Assembly (NCBI GenBank): GCA_963580455.1
Contig: OY756970.1
Location: forward strand, 12,276,001 to 12,340,000
Length of the DNA: 64,000 nt
Source: Euonymus europaeus
Lineage: Eukaryota; Streptophyta; Magnoliopsida; Celastrales; Celastraceae
Reading direction: 5' to 3'
Shown: positions 1 to 12,084 of the stretch, in pieces
Layout: the number at the start of each line of letters is the position of its first letter
How positions within the stretch are numbered: the first letter of the stretch is position 1
Translations under genes and position numbers: made by a program
The notes under the pieces: model-generated
Told to the model about the DNA's origin: nothing
The model's database searches: none
Seen by the model: the letters and a program-made list of their open reading frames with translations, nothing else

Positions 1-175
1 GAATGAATCGCTGATAAAATCCTGCATGCCCAAGAAAACTACGCACACCTTTAACTTTGGTCAGACTCGATAATGTGGAAATAATTTCAATCTTTGCCTT
101 GTTGACTTCAATGCCACGGCCGGAAATTAAATGGCCCAGGACAATTCCTTCATTTACCATGAAATGGCACTTTTC

Positions 176-990
176 TCAATTCAAGACAAGGTTTGTTGCT
201 TCACACTTTTCCAAGACCAGCCGTAAATGTTCAAGACTCTCATCAAAATATGATCCAAATAACCTAAATTCATCTATGAAAACCTCAATAAACTGCTCCA
301 CCATGTCCGAGAAAATACTCATCATGCACCTCTGAAATGTTGTTGGACGATTACAAAGCCCGAATGGCATGCTACGCGGTATGCGAAAGTTCCATAAGGT
401 CATGTAAACGTGGTCTTTGCTTGAACTTCTGGTGCAATAGCAATCTAATTGTAGCCACTGTATCCATCAAAGAAACATTAATAACTATGCCCTACTAATC
501 TTTCCAACATCTGATCTATGAATGTCAATGAAAAATGATCCTTTCTTGTTGCATTATTGAGGTTCCGATAATCAATGCAAACTCACCATCCAATGGCTAT
601 CCTAGTCCGTATCAATTCATTATCTTCATTCTTGATCACAGTAATACCACTCTTCTTTGGAACCACATATTCTGGACTCACCCAATTGCTATATGAAATA
701 GGATATATGACACCCATATCCAGCAATTTAAAAATTCCGGCTTTGACGTCATCTTTCATATGTAGATTCAATCTCCTCTGAGCCTTTTTGGTGGGTTTAG
801 CGTCACTCTCCAATAAAATCAGATGCATACACCTTGAGGGGCTGATTCTTTTAATTTCAGTTATTGTCCATCCAAGTGCAATTTTATGTTGCCGTAGAAT
901 TCTGACTAACTTCTCTTCTTCCACAAAACTCAAACTTGCAGCCACTATAACTGGTAGAGTGTTTTCCTCTCCCAAGTATGTATACTTCAA
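176..990 (-). pseudogene. Athila-like reverse transcriptase remnant
   Basis: Two minus-strand open stretches lie in order. 583-990 (135 codons) carries the RT N-terminal block, with a GWTI motif, a run ending in LLDMGVIYPIS and the VVPKKSG motif. 176-403 carries the palm block, with MPFGLCNRPTTFQ followed by an FIDEF motif where active Ty3 enzymes have a Y/F-x-D-D centre. The second catalytic aspartate therefore reads as glutamate. The roughly 180 bases between the two stretches no longer read through. The original enzyme would copy element RNA into cDNA in the virus-like particle. This copy cannot be functional. Confidence 0.8.
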
Positions 991-1352
991 ATGATTAGGG
1001 AACTACTTCAATTCCAACTTGGGTGGTTTAACTGTAGAAGGAAAAAGAGAAGAATTAGTAGGCGTCAGTTGTTCAAAAGAAGGAAAATTCTTACCTATAT
1101 ATAGCCTATCAATTTGAAGCACTTGAACAACTTCTTTAATTTGGCTTCCATGGTCCACGATTTCCATGGAAAATGCTTAGTCATCTAAGCCATGTGCCAT
1201 CATTGTCTCTAAAGAATCTCCATTAGACAGCTAAAAAACCACACTCCAGAGATCATGTATAATATCAACATGGAAACAATCACTATGGTCATCATGAGAT
1301 TTTAAAGCTGCAAATACATGAAATTCCAACTTTTGCTCATCGACTTTCATGG

Positions 1353-1880
1353 TTATGATTCTTTTTTCACACAAATATTCATATCAGCAGTAATCATGAA
1401 AGGATGACCAAGAATGATAGGTAGAGATACAGACAATGGACTATCTTCCATATCTAAAACAATGAAACCAACTGGCAATATCAATCCCTTTATAGCTACT
1501 ACAACATCCCCTAAAATTCCCCTGTGCCTTTTAATGCTACGATCAGTCAATTTTAAAGTGATGGATGTAGGTTGAAGCTCTCCTAGTCCTAGCTTCTCAT
1601 AAATAGAAAAAGGCAGCATATTAATACTAGCACCAAGGTCTAACAATGTCCTTTTAACAAATTGATTCCCTACCGTGTAAGATATAGTGAAGCTACCAGG
1701 ATATTTTAATTTTGGTGGAAGCTTATCTAGCAAAAAACCACTAACCTCTTTAGTCAAAGCTTCTTTCTCATGATCAACAAATTTCCTTTTGTTAGTACAA
1801 CATTCATTAAAAAACTTAGCATACAAAGGAATTTGTTTAATAGCATCAAGTAGTGGAATATTAATCGCCACCTTTCGCAA
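1353..1880 (-). pseudogene. Athila-like aspartic protease domain
   Basis: A 175-codon open stretch carries a retropepsin core. LLDLGASINMLP fits the D-T/S-G active-site loop, with leucine in place of the usual T/S after the aspartate. The flap-side strand and the ILGHPFM motif follow. The family cleaves the gag-pol polyprotein. The stretch is open over the whole domain but is flanked by stops, and its catalytic triplet reads DLG, so activity is doubtful. It lies in the expected position between gag (right) and RT (left). Confidence 0.75.
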
Positions 1881-2306
1881 ATTCTAAAAAAAATCAAGAG
1901 ATTCAGAATTAACTTTCTTTTTAGCAAGCCTTTACGGGAAAGGTGGTGGATCTCTTCCCCAATCCTTTGTAGCATCTAATGCCGAATTGTGACCTATTTG
2001 CACCCTGTCAACAGCTAGACAATAGTCTTTTTCAATAGGTTATGAATCCCCAACCTTGTTATCAATGACTTTTCCACTTCTCAGTGTTGTAACAACCTTC
2101 AAATGTTCAATACCAATTGGGTTTATAATTGGTTGTGCTTGGAGCTCTCCCTTCTTCCTTTCACTCAACTCGTTAGCCATTTATCCAACTTGAGTCTCCA
2201 ACTTTTGAATCTCTTGAGCAGTTTGCTGCATAAATTGCATCATGGAGATCTCTAAGTCACTTTTCTTTGCTAGTTGAGCAGCTGGAACTAGTGTACTATT
2301 AATGGG

Positions 2307-2756
2307 CTAGTCATTTTTCCAAGAAAAATTCGGATGACTTCGCCAAGGATACTGCTGGTTCCTTTGGTTAAAATTCAATTGCCCCATATAATTTGCTTCC
2401 TCTTTCTCTGTCACAACTATCATTGGACATGCCTCAATAGCATGATCTTGGTGTGAGCATATCGAACACAAAATAGCTAGTTGTGGTATAGTAGATTGGC
2501 TTGCGATATTGATCCGTCTTATAGTATCAACTACGAGATCAATCTTTTTTTTCAAGTTACCAATCTCAGCTTGCACTATTGGGTCAGAACTTAACTCATA
2601 CACTCGTTGCCATTTAGATGAACTTTTTATCCGTGTGTAAAGTTTTTGATAATCCTCACTCAATTCCTCAAACAATTCCATAGTTTCTTCAGTACTTTTT
2701 CTCATCAAAACTCCATTGCATGTTGAATCTACCTTGATCCTATTTGCCTCATTCAA
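2307..2756 (-). pseudogene. Athila-like gag C-terminal part with CCHC zinc knuckle
   Basis: A 149-codon open stretch. Near its C-terminal third it reads CSICSHQDHAIEAC, a C-x2-C-x4-H-x4-C zinc knuckle that binds RNA in retroelement nucleocapsids. Upstream (2760-3190 on this strand) the rest of gag is only recognisable as stop-riddled sequence. A helix-like stretch rich in K and I precedes the knuckle. Confidence 0.7.
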
Positions 2757-3356
2757 TCCTTATTGCAACACAATATCATCTTTATGCAAATTATTGGTTG
2801 GGAAACGAGCTAAATGGAACTTGAAATCCTTCCAAGCTTTATAGAATAAATCTCCATCATTCTCTTGAAATTTTTGAATATCCCTCATGAGTTGCTTAGT
2901 TCTATGAGATAGAAAAAACTCTCAAAAATTTTGTAGCCATTTGTTTCCATATGCCAATGGAACTCGCCTCAATGGAGTTTTACCACATCTTGGCTCCTCC
3001 TCTCAATGTGAATGGAAACAACATAAGCTTCAGATTATATGATGTAATTCCGATCATATTTTTTGTTTGACACAAGTTAGTAAAATCTTTCAAATGTTGA
3101 TAAGGATCTTTATCAAATCACCTTCATAGTGAGGCAAAGAGTTTAGCAACTGAGGTGATAAATTAAAAGTGGTCCCTCTATTAGGTCGAAAAGCGATGCA
3201 AGATGGCTAGGCAATATTGCATGGAATATAACGATTCATCATCGGAATCCTCTCATTACCCGCCTCTTATACTTCAACAATCTGATCAATCTCAGCAGAC
3301 ATTTTCCTTCATCACAATGCTCTCACTAATCACTTGGGTAGTAATAGACTTAAAAA

Positions 3357-3374
3357 TCCTTGGTAACGGTGCCA
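3357..3374 (-). other. Primer-binding site of the Athila-like element (tRNA-Asp type)
   Basis: The + strand reads tccttggtaacggtgcca. This is the 3' end of a plant tRNA-Asp (as I recall, TCCCCGGCAACGGCGCCA) with four C-to-T changes, as expected from decay of methylated cytosines. It fixes the element's direction (minus) and places the 5' LTR immediately to the right. Confidence 0.75.
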
Positions 3375-3381
3375 AAAACTT

Positions 3382-6300
3382 GGTCGATAAAAATATCACA
3401 ACTAAAATCTGCAATATCAAATACATACAAGTCTTTCCCAATGGCAAGTGTATGAGTCATAAGACAGTATAAAAGTGAGCGGGGTCTAATCCACAGAGAC
3501 TGTATCAATTAACAATCAAGCAAAATAACAATAACACAACTAAAGGAGATGAAAATTCAGATTATTAACTAGAGAAAATTTGGTAAAATCTATGTAAACC
3601 AATATGAAAGAGATCTAGCTCAAGTTGGTATTGTTCTTCTACTTTCACTATGTAACACCTCGAACCTCCAGATAACCTATGATGGTAGATGTGGTAAGAT
3701 AGGTGATGTCATATGTGACATAAGTTCGATTAGAATATTTTCTCATAAATTATATAGTGGATTTATAAGTTTTGGGCGCAATAATTATCGGAAACGGGAT
3801 TAAAATGAAATTACTATAAATTATGGAAGTTAAATACAAAAATATAATAACACATATGATAATGGCAATCCTTTAAATACAGATAGGTATTTTATGTAAA
3901 TAAGCATTAAGGGCAGGGGCATAACAATAATTAAGAAAAGAAAAGCAAACTAAATAAAAATATATATTGGTGAGGCACGGAAACCGAGGGAGGCCAAACC
4001 CTAAAATGCGACCCAGGGTTAGGGACGACAACAGAAGGCCGGATTTTCTAAATGGAGACTCGGTCGATACGAGAAGAATGAGTGTGAAGCAAGGAAGCTA
4101 ATGCCACCATTTTCAGACAGAAAGATGGAGTGGAACACAGGTAATAGAGGAGAGAAAGCGCACGATTTCGTGACCTTTAGGACGTTGATTCACCGTAATC
4201 TAGCCACTGTTTAGGTACATAATAACATCGTTGGATTCGTTGTTCCACTGGCGACCTAATTATGGCCACCGTGACGCTTAATCGGCGGTGACCCGTAACT
4301 GATGGGAGTTGGGTCTGCTAGACCTGCCGCTAACCTGGGCGACCGGGTCGAGCTGACCTGATTGGATTTTAATTTAATTAATTAATTAATAATTAGTGTA
4401 ATTATTTTTTTTAAGTTAATTATATTAAGATAATGCTATTAATAATTAAGTTGAATAAAAGACAATGATATTAATAAATCAATTAAAAACAGTAGGATTG
4501 ACAAATTATTGTAGATGTTGTATTGTTATGTAAGACCCGTTAGGAGTGACCACTGGGTCAAGCTATCCTGATTGGATATTATTTTAAGTAATTAATTGTA
4601 ACAAGTTAGTTATAATAAGTTAATGATATTAATAAAATGAATCAATTAAAAGATAATAGTATCAATAAATGAATTAAAGAGTGTGGGATTAATAAATAAT
4701 TATGGATATTGTATGGGTTTAAGAAACTCATATTGATAATTAAATTATTAGGTTTACGGGAGCACGTCACTGTAAGTAATACTCAACTGTATTACGGAAC
4801 AATGCAATTTATGATTTATATGTGTTTTGTCTGTGTGATTGGTTTGATTATAAATACGTTTCTGATCGGAATATTATGATGAGTTGTATGTGGATTGTGA
4901 TATGAATGGTTTATTTATGCCATGACTGCATTGAATGTGATGTTTGGTTACCGTGATTGAACGACAAAACTGCTATTGTATTTCTCTATAGAATGTAATG
5001 TGTACTGTTCTATACTTGAACTAGATATGGTGATGAGACTCATATGATGAAGGTTTTGGTGTTCTTGAAGTTGATGTGTTGCATATGATTCACTGATATA
5101 TTAAATATTGTTCATAAGCACGATGCATTGCATTACATAAAAATGAAAAGTTCAGTTTAAGGAAAAAAGGGTTTTTAGAAACCAGGTATTACTGCTACAG
5201 GGAGGGTGTATTGAAAGGTTCAAGTTAAGGTTTACTGGAAATGAAAATGAAAATAGAAACTGTTTTTGACTAAAAAGTGTTATTTCGTAGAATATTTAAT
5301 TAAAGAAAAATCCCGACCGGTTGCTCTGTAGTAGTTTACCTAGGTTAAGGGCCCGAGTACGGGGAAAAAGGTTTTAAGTGACGGACTATTTTCTATTGAT
5401 AACTTTCACGTGCATTCATGCATAAGTATTACTTGCTGTGCCTTGACTCACTATGTTCCATGATATAGGTGTTAATTTCTTTGATGAACATGTTGATCTA
5501 GCGGTTGATGGTGAACGTGCGGATCCGTGAGGATGATACTCATGTGACAAAGGTAGAGTAGTTTAGGTTAACTCAAGTTGTTGGATTATACGTTTCAGAT
5601 AGAGTTATTAGTGTATGACACTGCTATGAAGATAGTCATGGATGATAAATGACTCATCAATAGTGTTATTATTATGCGGTTGATTCATTGATGTTTAAGT
5701 AGCATATTAATTAACTTAGGGTTGTATAAACTGTATATGATAAATAATGCGGTAAGTGTTGAACTGGATAGGGGGTAGTGTTCTGGTTTGTGGACCTGCA
5801 GAATTGGGTGTCATGGGTTGGGGCGTTACACACTAAGTCTCATAATCCAATATAAAATGACACATTTTAAAGATTTACCGTTGTCAATCAAGAGAGCTTG
5901 GTCTGACTCTCCTAAATCAGACTTTCCTAAGCAATGACCTTGGTTTTAGTCCAGCCCAAAGTCTTTTCTTATCATAGGATTCTTTGTTGGCGTACCTTAA
6001 GAATTTCCTAAGACAAGCATATGAACGAGAAAGTCAACAAGCGCACAACCTTAAGCAATAGTGTATTACCCAATCAATTATGTCCACAATTCCAAAATGT
6101 GGATCCTATGCCTATTCTTGTTACTTCGTCAAACACCGGGTATGGGTCAGCCGAATGTGTCTAACTAACAATTCCTAGTATTATGATGTTGATAAGGCAT
6201 GCATAATAATAAGAAATCAACAATAAATTCAGAGAATCAATAAATTAAACCTGGTGTAATCATCAATGAAATTGTTCAACAAAGTTCTAGTAGAAGAAAC

Positions 6301-6731
6301 TAACGAGATCCCAAACTAAATAGAAACTTAGTTACACATGTTCATGATTCAATTGCATAAATAAACCATAAATCAGATTGGAGAAAATGGTGATGCTTGA
6401 TCGTGTTGAATTTCCTCTGTCTTGCCTTTCTCCCTTTGGTTCTGGAATGTTGTGGCGTCTGAAAAATGATTTCTGGGTCAAGCTTTCCAGCTATTAAAAG
6501 CCTAAGTGCCACATTGGCAAACTAAAATTAAGTAACTGCCCCACTCAAATCCATGGCCGCAAATAGGTCGCAGTTAGGCTGCACTTTTTGCCTATAAAAC
6601 TCTTTATTCTTTCTTTTGTATTCATCCTTCACCTGTTCAATTGAACACTATTTTGGTAATATTTTGAACTTGAAATATATCAAATCATTCTCTTAAAGGT
6701 TATAAATATAGGTGCAATTTTGTACCTATCA
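3382..6731 (-). repeat. 5' LTR of the Athila-like element, split by a solo LTR
   Basis: The LTR runs on the minus strand from TGATAGGTAC at 6731 to about 3382 beside the PBS. Without the 2,180-bp solo LTR and its 5-bp repeat it is about 1.17 kb. It contains a phrase around 3480-3500 (ggtctaatccacagagactg) that is common near the end of Athila-type LTRs. The PBS-side boundary is good to a few bases only. No second copy of this LTR is present in the window. Confidence 0.65.
3651..5830 (+). repeat. Solo LTR, family A copy 1, with TSD CACTA
   Basis: Starts TGTAACACC and ends GGGGCGTTACA, flanked by CACTA at 3646-3650 and 5831-5835. It is 2,180 bp with no internal region, so it is a solo LTR left by LTR-LTR recombination. 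Related sequence (inverted) lies at 37509-39769 and 54164-58495. The shared part includes ttcacgtgcattcatgcat near 5406. The end motif resembles that of the Tekay-like LTR at 11905, so it is probably a chromovirus LTR. It sits inside the Athila-like 5' LTR and is younger than it. Confidence 0.88.
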
Positions 6732-6860
6732 ACCTCCTTTATAGAGTACTTACTATTCCGAAGCAAAATTTTGACAATATATACCTTAACCTTGGGTACC
6801 TTCATATATCCTTTTTTTTCCTTTTCATTTAATTTAGATTCTTGAACTCTAATTGTACAT

Positions 6861-8708
6861 TATAACACCCCAACCAGGGAGGCGCTACTATTTGCATCTT
6901 CCCAAGTCATCAATGTGATTCACCATTAATTCATCATAAACCATATCGATGGAGTTCAAACCTACTCCATTCATCACTAGGTCAACTCCATTTAACTAGA
7001 AAATTTGGCAACACCTCCCAATATATCAGAGGGTGCCAACTTAGAGAGATGTGCAATTATCACATATATAGATCACATCAACAATCTAGCAAGGCCTAAG
7101 GTAATCTGTCAGCATGTATTTCACATCCTAGCAAGGCCTTAGGCCATCTAGCAGCATGCAATCTACATAAGTGAATAATCATGCAACATAACCATAAAGG
7201 TTTCCATGCATACAATCTCAAATAGAACACATAGTTCTCAACCTAGCCTAGGAGTCCCGATCAGATGGTGCACCCTCCCAATCGATCAAACATCTACACT
7301 AAATTTGTGTATCAGGCGTGTCTTAACATACGTACAAGTACTAATGTACGATCATCAAAATGAGAGTAACCACTTCGCACCCCAATCATTACCCTAGGTG
7401 GCTAACCATATCATTGATGCTCCTCAAAATCCAAAACATTGGTACTTGAATTGGATTCACATGTGGAGAGGAAAGAAAAGTAAAGGTGAGCAAAAGGCAC
7501 AGTAGGGGAAATAGATAATAGCAATAACATTTAGGCTCAATATTTAATGCAAAGATTGTATACAGTAAAATCCGTTCTAAATAAAAAAAAAATAAGAACA
7601 TAAACAATCAACCAACCAAAAATCATCATGTCAATCAATCCTCTATAGGGTGTTGCAAGTCTAAACCTTAACACCAACCAAATGTCCATCAGTGAGCTCA
7701 ATCACCATCAATTTTGGCCTACGAAGGATTGACTGTTCACGTGCTCATTACCACCCCGCACAAGATCTAGGCTCAGTTCATAACTGGATTTTCATGTACT
7801 GCCTCACATAGAACTCACTTGGCTTCGTCGCACTAATGCCTTGGCACCCCACTATCCTTCGATGCAACATCAAACAATCCTAAGGTATTACGAGTACGTA
7901 CCCAATATCCCCATGCATCTAAAATGCATGTCAACATGATAATGCAATGATATATATATAACCATCATATACATATACTCATTCTACATGATGCATGCTC
8001 AAGATTAAGCCATGTTGAATAGATATCGAAACATGTAAATTGGGGTATGAAATCTCACAATCGACCAATATCCAAATAACACATAAGGTTTGTTCTTCCA
8101 TGGAACCAAGTAAGGCAAGAACCAACTTCAAAGACCAATGAAGAAGTTCAAAGGCTATTTAGATAGGGAAAAAGATCATGGCATCAAAGAAGGGTTAGTT
8201 TCGCCTACCTTGTTATCAAGCAAAAGCTAGAAAATCAATAACCTAGCTTATGGTCTCAGATTTTTCTTTACCCAACAATTTGCTAAACCACAAACTCATT
8301 TCATCATGCTCATAACTCTAATTTTATATCTCAATCACCAATTACTCAAAAAAATCAAGATAGTCTTATCCTTATCCAAACCAGTGTTTTCCAAATCTCT
8401 AAACATCACCAATCCAAGCTCTCAACTCCAATCAACAATAAAATCTATAAATACATTCCACTTTCGGTGGGGCAATAGCCCCACAAAAAGTTGGTCACTT
8501 TATACATATATATCATCAATATATATATACACAACACACACACACAAATATATATATATATATAAGTGTAATTGATTTATTTTTTATTTAAAATTTTACT
8601 TTATTCTATTTAATTAATAACAAACCTATCCTTAGTCAAATTTCACTTAATTTTTGTTATTTTTGATTCCGAATTCCCAATAAAAAATTTTCGGGCTGGG
8701 GTATTACA
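6861..8708 (-). repeat. LTR of family B (minus), no matching target-site duplication
   Basis: On the + strand it begins TATAACACCCC (TG decayed to TA), has the GGGAGGCGCTACTATTT phrase of the solo LTR at 25498, and ends GGGGTATTACA. Length is 1,848 bp. The flanking 5-mers (TACAT left, AAAGA right) do not match. Reina-like integrase sequence abuts it directly at 8709 with no PPT or chromodomain between. It is therefore either a solo LTR whose flank was rearranged or the end of a recombined element. The AT-rich tail (8500-8570) has TA-dinucleotide runs. I see no gene in it. Confidence 0.75.
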
Positions 8709-9330
8709 AAAGAGTTGACTAGTTTTCCCAGCTTAGCTTTCAATATAGAAACATGAAACACTTTAGGTACTTGAAGCTTGTAGGCTAGGGTTCCTAACTT
8801 GGCTATCACCTGAAATGGTCTATAATATCGGGTGCCAACTTTTGGTGGTGTTGAAGCTATATAGAGCGTTACTAATATGGCTGGAGTTTCAAGAAAACCC
8901 AATCTCCCACATCAAAATGTCCATAAGTTCACTGCTTATCAACCTGCTTCTTCATCCTAGATTGTGCAGTCGTCAAGTTCAATTTTCGTGTTTGAAACAA
9001 TTCATCTATATCCTTTAGCTCCACGTCTACGTTATGTACACTGATAGAAGCATCCTTTTAAGTTGAATTGTTAGAAGGGCATACCCATATAATGCTTGAA
9101 AAGAAAACATTTGGATGGAGGCTTGATAATTGATATTATACAACCAATCGGCCCATGAGAGCCACGACATCCACCTAGTGGGTTGATCGTAATAGAAACA
9201 ACACAAGTAATATCCAAAATGCAATTTACTACCTCAGTTTGGCCATCCGATTGAGGAGGTAAGCCGAACATCGACACAAGCATGTTTACTACATGTTAAA
9301 AAATTCTTGGCAAAAATTGGTAATGAACAA
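8709..9330 (-). pseudogene. Reina-like integrase remnant
   Basis: 9071-9283 contains [12 protein letters not shown], the integrase segment carrying the third catalytic residue (E). 8709-8902 contains GTRYYRPFQVIAKLGTLAYK and a VFHVSILK block, the C-terminal module. These match the intact Reina protein at 45349-49431. A frame shift separates them. The open frame runs past 8709 into the LTR, so the normal chromodomain tail is absent. Confidence 0.7.
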
Positions 9331-9982
9331 TGGGCGCTGACTATAATCTAGGGCATGTGATGTAGCTTAAATATATCCCTTACAAACACTTGAGCCACTT
9401 GCTTGCCCATGTAAATATGAGAGAAAGGTAAAAAATTACTGTATTTGGTAAAGTGATGCACCACCACTAACATTCTTATTCATGGATTTTGGCAGTCCAT
9501 CAATGAAATCAAGAGAAATATCTTGCCAAGTCCCCTCCAGAATTACTAATGGCTGAAGTAAACCTTTTGGTTTCACATTCTTATAGTGAATTCATTGAAA
9601 AATATCACAAGTAACAACTAACTTAGTATCCTTCCTAACTTTCAGTCAAAAGAAATTTCTAGACAATCTATTATATGTGCGTAGGTGTCAGGAATGGTCT
9701 CCCATGGGGCTGGTATGAAATTGCTCTAAAATTTTTTGATGCCAAACGGAGGATTGAGGAATAAATAATCCACCCCTGTAAAACAAATGTCTCGTTTGAA
9801 CTATTAATGATATTTTGGTGCATGTGCCCTCTTGGACAGTTGAAATAAGTGTCATGGTATCTGGGTCTGCTAGGAAATCTTTTTGGAGGTAATTTAGACC
9901 ATCAAAAAATGGCTGGCAGAATCTCTGAATGAAAAATAGCTTTGACTATCTCAAAAGAGTATCAACCACTGTGTTCAATTGG

Positions 9983-10279
9983 CTAGACAGATGTTTCATT
10001 GTGAAATTGTATCCCAAAAGTTTTACTGACCATTTTTCCTGAGCCAGAGTAGTAATCCTTCGATAGAGAAAATGTTGAATGGTACTGCAATCCATTAAGA
10101 TGGTAAAGTGATGACATAACACATAAGTGCGCTATTAGAGAACAAACATAAACCACAACTAGTATCTCTTGATCATAGACTGACATAGCAAAATGTTGAG
10201 TTGAAAGAGGCTTGCTGAGATAGGAAAGAGGGTGAATTTGCTGAGATAACAAAGCTCCAATTCCAACCACCAGAAGCAT
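9983..10279 (-). pseudogene. Reina-like RNase H remnant
   Basis: A 98-codon open stretch starting in the IGALLSQ...PLSYLSKPL block and containing YDQEILVVVY, equivalent to the Y-x-K-E-L block of gypsy RNase H. The upstream catalytic DASG block is lost to a frame break. Confidence 0.6.
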
Positions 10280-10317
10280 TGCATTTGATGATAAATCTTG
10301 TGCAAAATTTGAAAGAG

Positions 10318-10998
10318 CTAAGATGGGGTAGACATCAAAGCCTCCTTGAGGCAGTTGAATGTTGCTACTGCCTCTTTAGTCCATTCGAAACCATCTTTCT
10401 TAAGCTTATTAATCAGTGTCTTAGCAATCAAATCATAACCTTGAATAAATTTGTGGTAGTAGCTGGTGAGACCCAAAAACCCATGCAATCCTTTAAGGGT
10501 TTTGGGTTGAAGCCAATCAGCAATGCATTGAATTTTTGCAGGATAAACTACAACACCCTTGTAAAAAATAACATGGCCTAAATAATCCACCAAACAAGTT
10601 CCAAAAGAGCATTTACTTCTTTTAAACTTCAAGCAATAGGTTGCCAAGGTCTCAAAAACTAAGGAAGGGTGTTGCAAGTGTGCTTTAGGAGTGACACCAT
10701 AAATTGGGATGTCGTCAAAGAAAAACAACACAAATTGTCTCAAAAAAGGCTTGAATAGTGTGTTCATGAGCGACTAAAATGTGGAGGGTGAGTTGGTCAT
10801 GCTGAAAGACATCACAACAACTTCGTAGTATCCCTTATGTGTTCTGAAGGCTCTCTTTTTTATATCACTTGAGGCGATTATAATTTGATGGTGGTATAAT
10901 CGTAAATCTAATTTGGTGAAGATGGTAGAAATTCGAAACTTGTCTTTAACTGTCGCAACATTTAAAGCCGAGAACCAGTGATGAAAATGGACTAACAC
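10318..10998 (-). pseudogene. Reina-like reverse transcriptase remnant
   Basis: The two open pieces 10774-10998 and 10318-10767 are separated by a stop. The first holds KDKFRI...FTKLDL and RAFRTHKGYYE. The second holds FFFDDI, matching the catalytic FFDD of the intact copy at 45349-49431, followed by DYLGHVI, LQPKTLKGLHGFLGL and a connection-domain part. This copy keeps the roughly 14-residue stretch between YLGH and the GFLGLT block that the intact Reina copy lacks. It is not functional. Confidence 0.78.
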
Positions 10999-11469
10999 TA
11001 GATATAATTAATCCACCCATGAGCAAGTCCTTGACTAGCTTCTCTATTTTAGCTTTCTAAAAGAAAGGATAACTATATGGCCTGACACTAATTAGAGCTG
11101 TTGTCGGTAGTAAAATGATACAATGATCACAATCTGGATTAGGTGGAAAAGTAGTGAGAATTTCAAAAATAACAACATAGTTATCCAGCAAGAGCTAAAT
11201 CTTAGGAAGAATTAAAGAGGGTGTCTTAGTTGCTATAGCTTATAACTAAGAAATCAAATCATTCCACTCATGAGCAATGAGGTGAGACATTGTGTCTAAA
11301 TCTACTAGAGAAGCCTAAGCCAAGGTACGTCCTTGCAACACAAACGTTTAGTCATCTTGAACGAATTTCATAGTTAAAGATGCAAAGTTCTAGAGGATAT
11401 CACCTAGTGAACTTTCGGGTTTAGAAGGAGTTACATTTTTCTTCATGTATGAATTATGTAGGACTTTTA

Positions 11470-11905
11470 CGTACTGTTGGTTACACGCTTTGAAACGACT
11501 CTTCGGTGTAATTGTGGGAACAACTGTGTGATCGAGACTCCCAAGCCAGTTGATGGATAATTTATATTTATGAATACTTTATTGTTGTATTGAATGCTTA
11601 TGTTATTATTATGTATTGATAATGCTAGATGGCATGAGGCTCTTAAACGTTATGGATATTTCATGTTGTTAGATGGTCTGAGGTCCTACGTAGGTTGTTG
11701 TTGTATGTAAATGGATGGTCACAGGACTTATGTGGATATTGATGTGAATTATTAAATGGATGTGTTTATGATTTAGGTTGGCATACTCCGATTTATGGGG
11801 AGATCTTGCCAGATTTTTTAGAGGATTGAGGTTGACCTTGTGGTAAGAGGACTAAGTATTAATTGAATGGTACAATAGTAGCGCCTCTTGGGTCGGAGTG
11901 TTACA
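11470..11905 (+). repeat. 3' portion of a Tekay-like 5' LTR
   Basis: The + strand ends GTAGCGCCTCTTGGG...GTGTTACA at 11905, the inverted counterpart of the start of LTR family B at 25498. A PBS follows immediately. The left part of the LTR cannot be delimited. It grades into the minus-strand Reina remnant near 11450, so either the + element inserted there or a deletion joined the two. Confidence 0.6.
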
Positions 11906-11908
11906 GTT

Positions 11909-11920
11909 TGGTATAAGAGC
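11909..11920 (+). other. Primer-binding site (initiator tRNA-Met type)
   Basis: TGGTATAAGAGC, three bases after the LTR end, is one base off the TGGTATCAGAGC complement of plant initiator tRNA-Met, the usual chromovirus primer site. It sets this element on the + strand. Confidence 0.75.
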
Positions 11921-12084
11921 GAAGTTTGCGCTCTACATAGGATTTATGTATGTCTGTGGGGTATGAGTATTGTGTGCTAGTCTACAGACTATGTCATGAC
12001 CTCTACAGATTTGGTATGTTTTTTTCCTAAGTAAATCCTCATTAGTTAATTGTGAATTAAATGGTGTTTTCTATTGTGGCACAA

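Larger units (their letters stand above)
1..3381 (-). mobile_element. Athila-like Ty3/gypsy element, internal region (decayed, runs off left edge)
   Basis: Read on the minus strand from right to left, this region has a tRNA-primed start (PBS at 3357-3374), a gag remnant with a zinc knuckle, an aspartic protease and an RT. That is the gag-PR-RT order of Ty3/gypsy elements. The wording of the RT and protease blocks matches my memory of the plant Athila lineage. All frames are broken by stops and frameshifts. RNase H, integrase and the 3' LTR would lie left of base 1. The element is clearly old and cannot be autonomous. Confidence 0.8.
8709..11430 (-). mobile_element. Reina-like gypsy pol remnant (minus)
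   Basis: Order on the minus strand from right to left: protease-RT linker (about 11160-11030, with a KAKIEKLVKDLL phrase), RT (10998-10318), RNase H (10279-9983), integrase core (about 9500-9030) and integrase C-terminus (8900-8709). This is the layout of the intact Reina element at 45349-49431. Gag and a 5' LTR are missing. The right side meets the LTR end of a + strand element near 11450. Frameshifts and stops separate every block. Confidence 0.75.

Noticed and set aside
8510..8570. Possible AT microsatellite locus
   Set aside because: Short interrupted TA/CA runs in an LTR tail; not notable alone.
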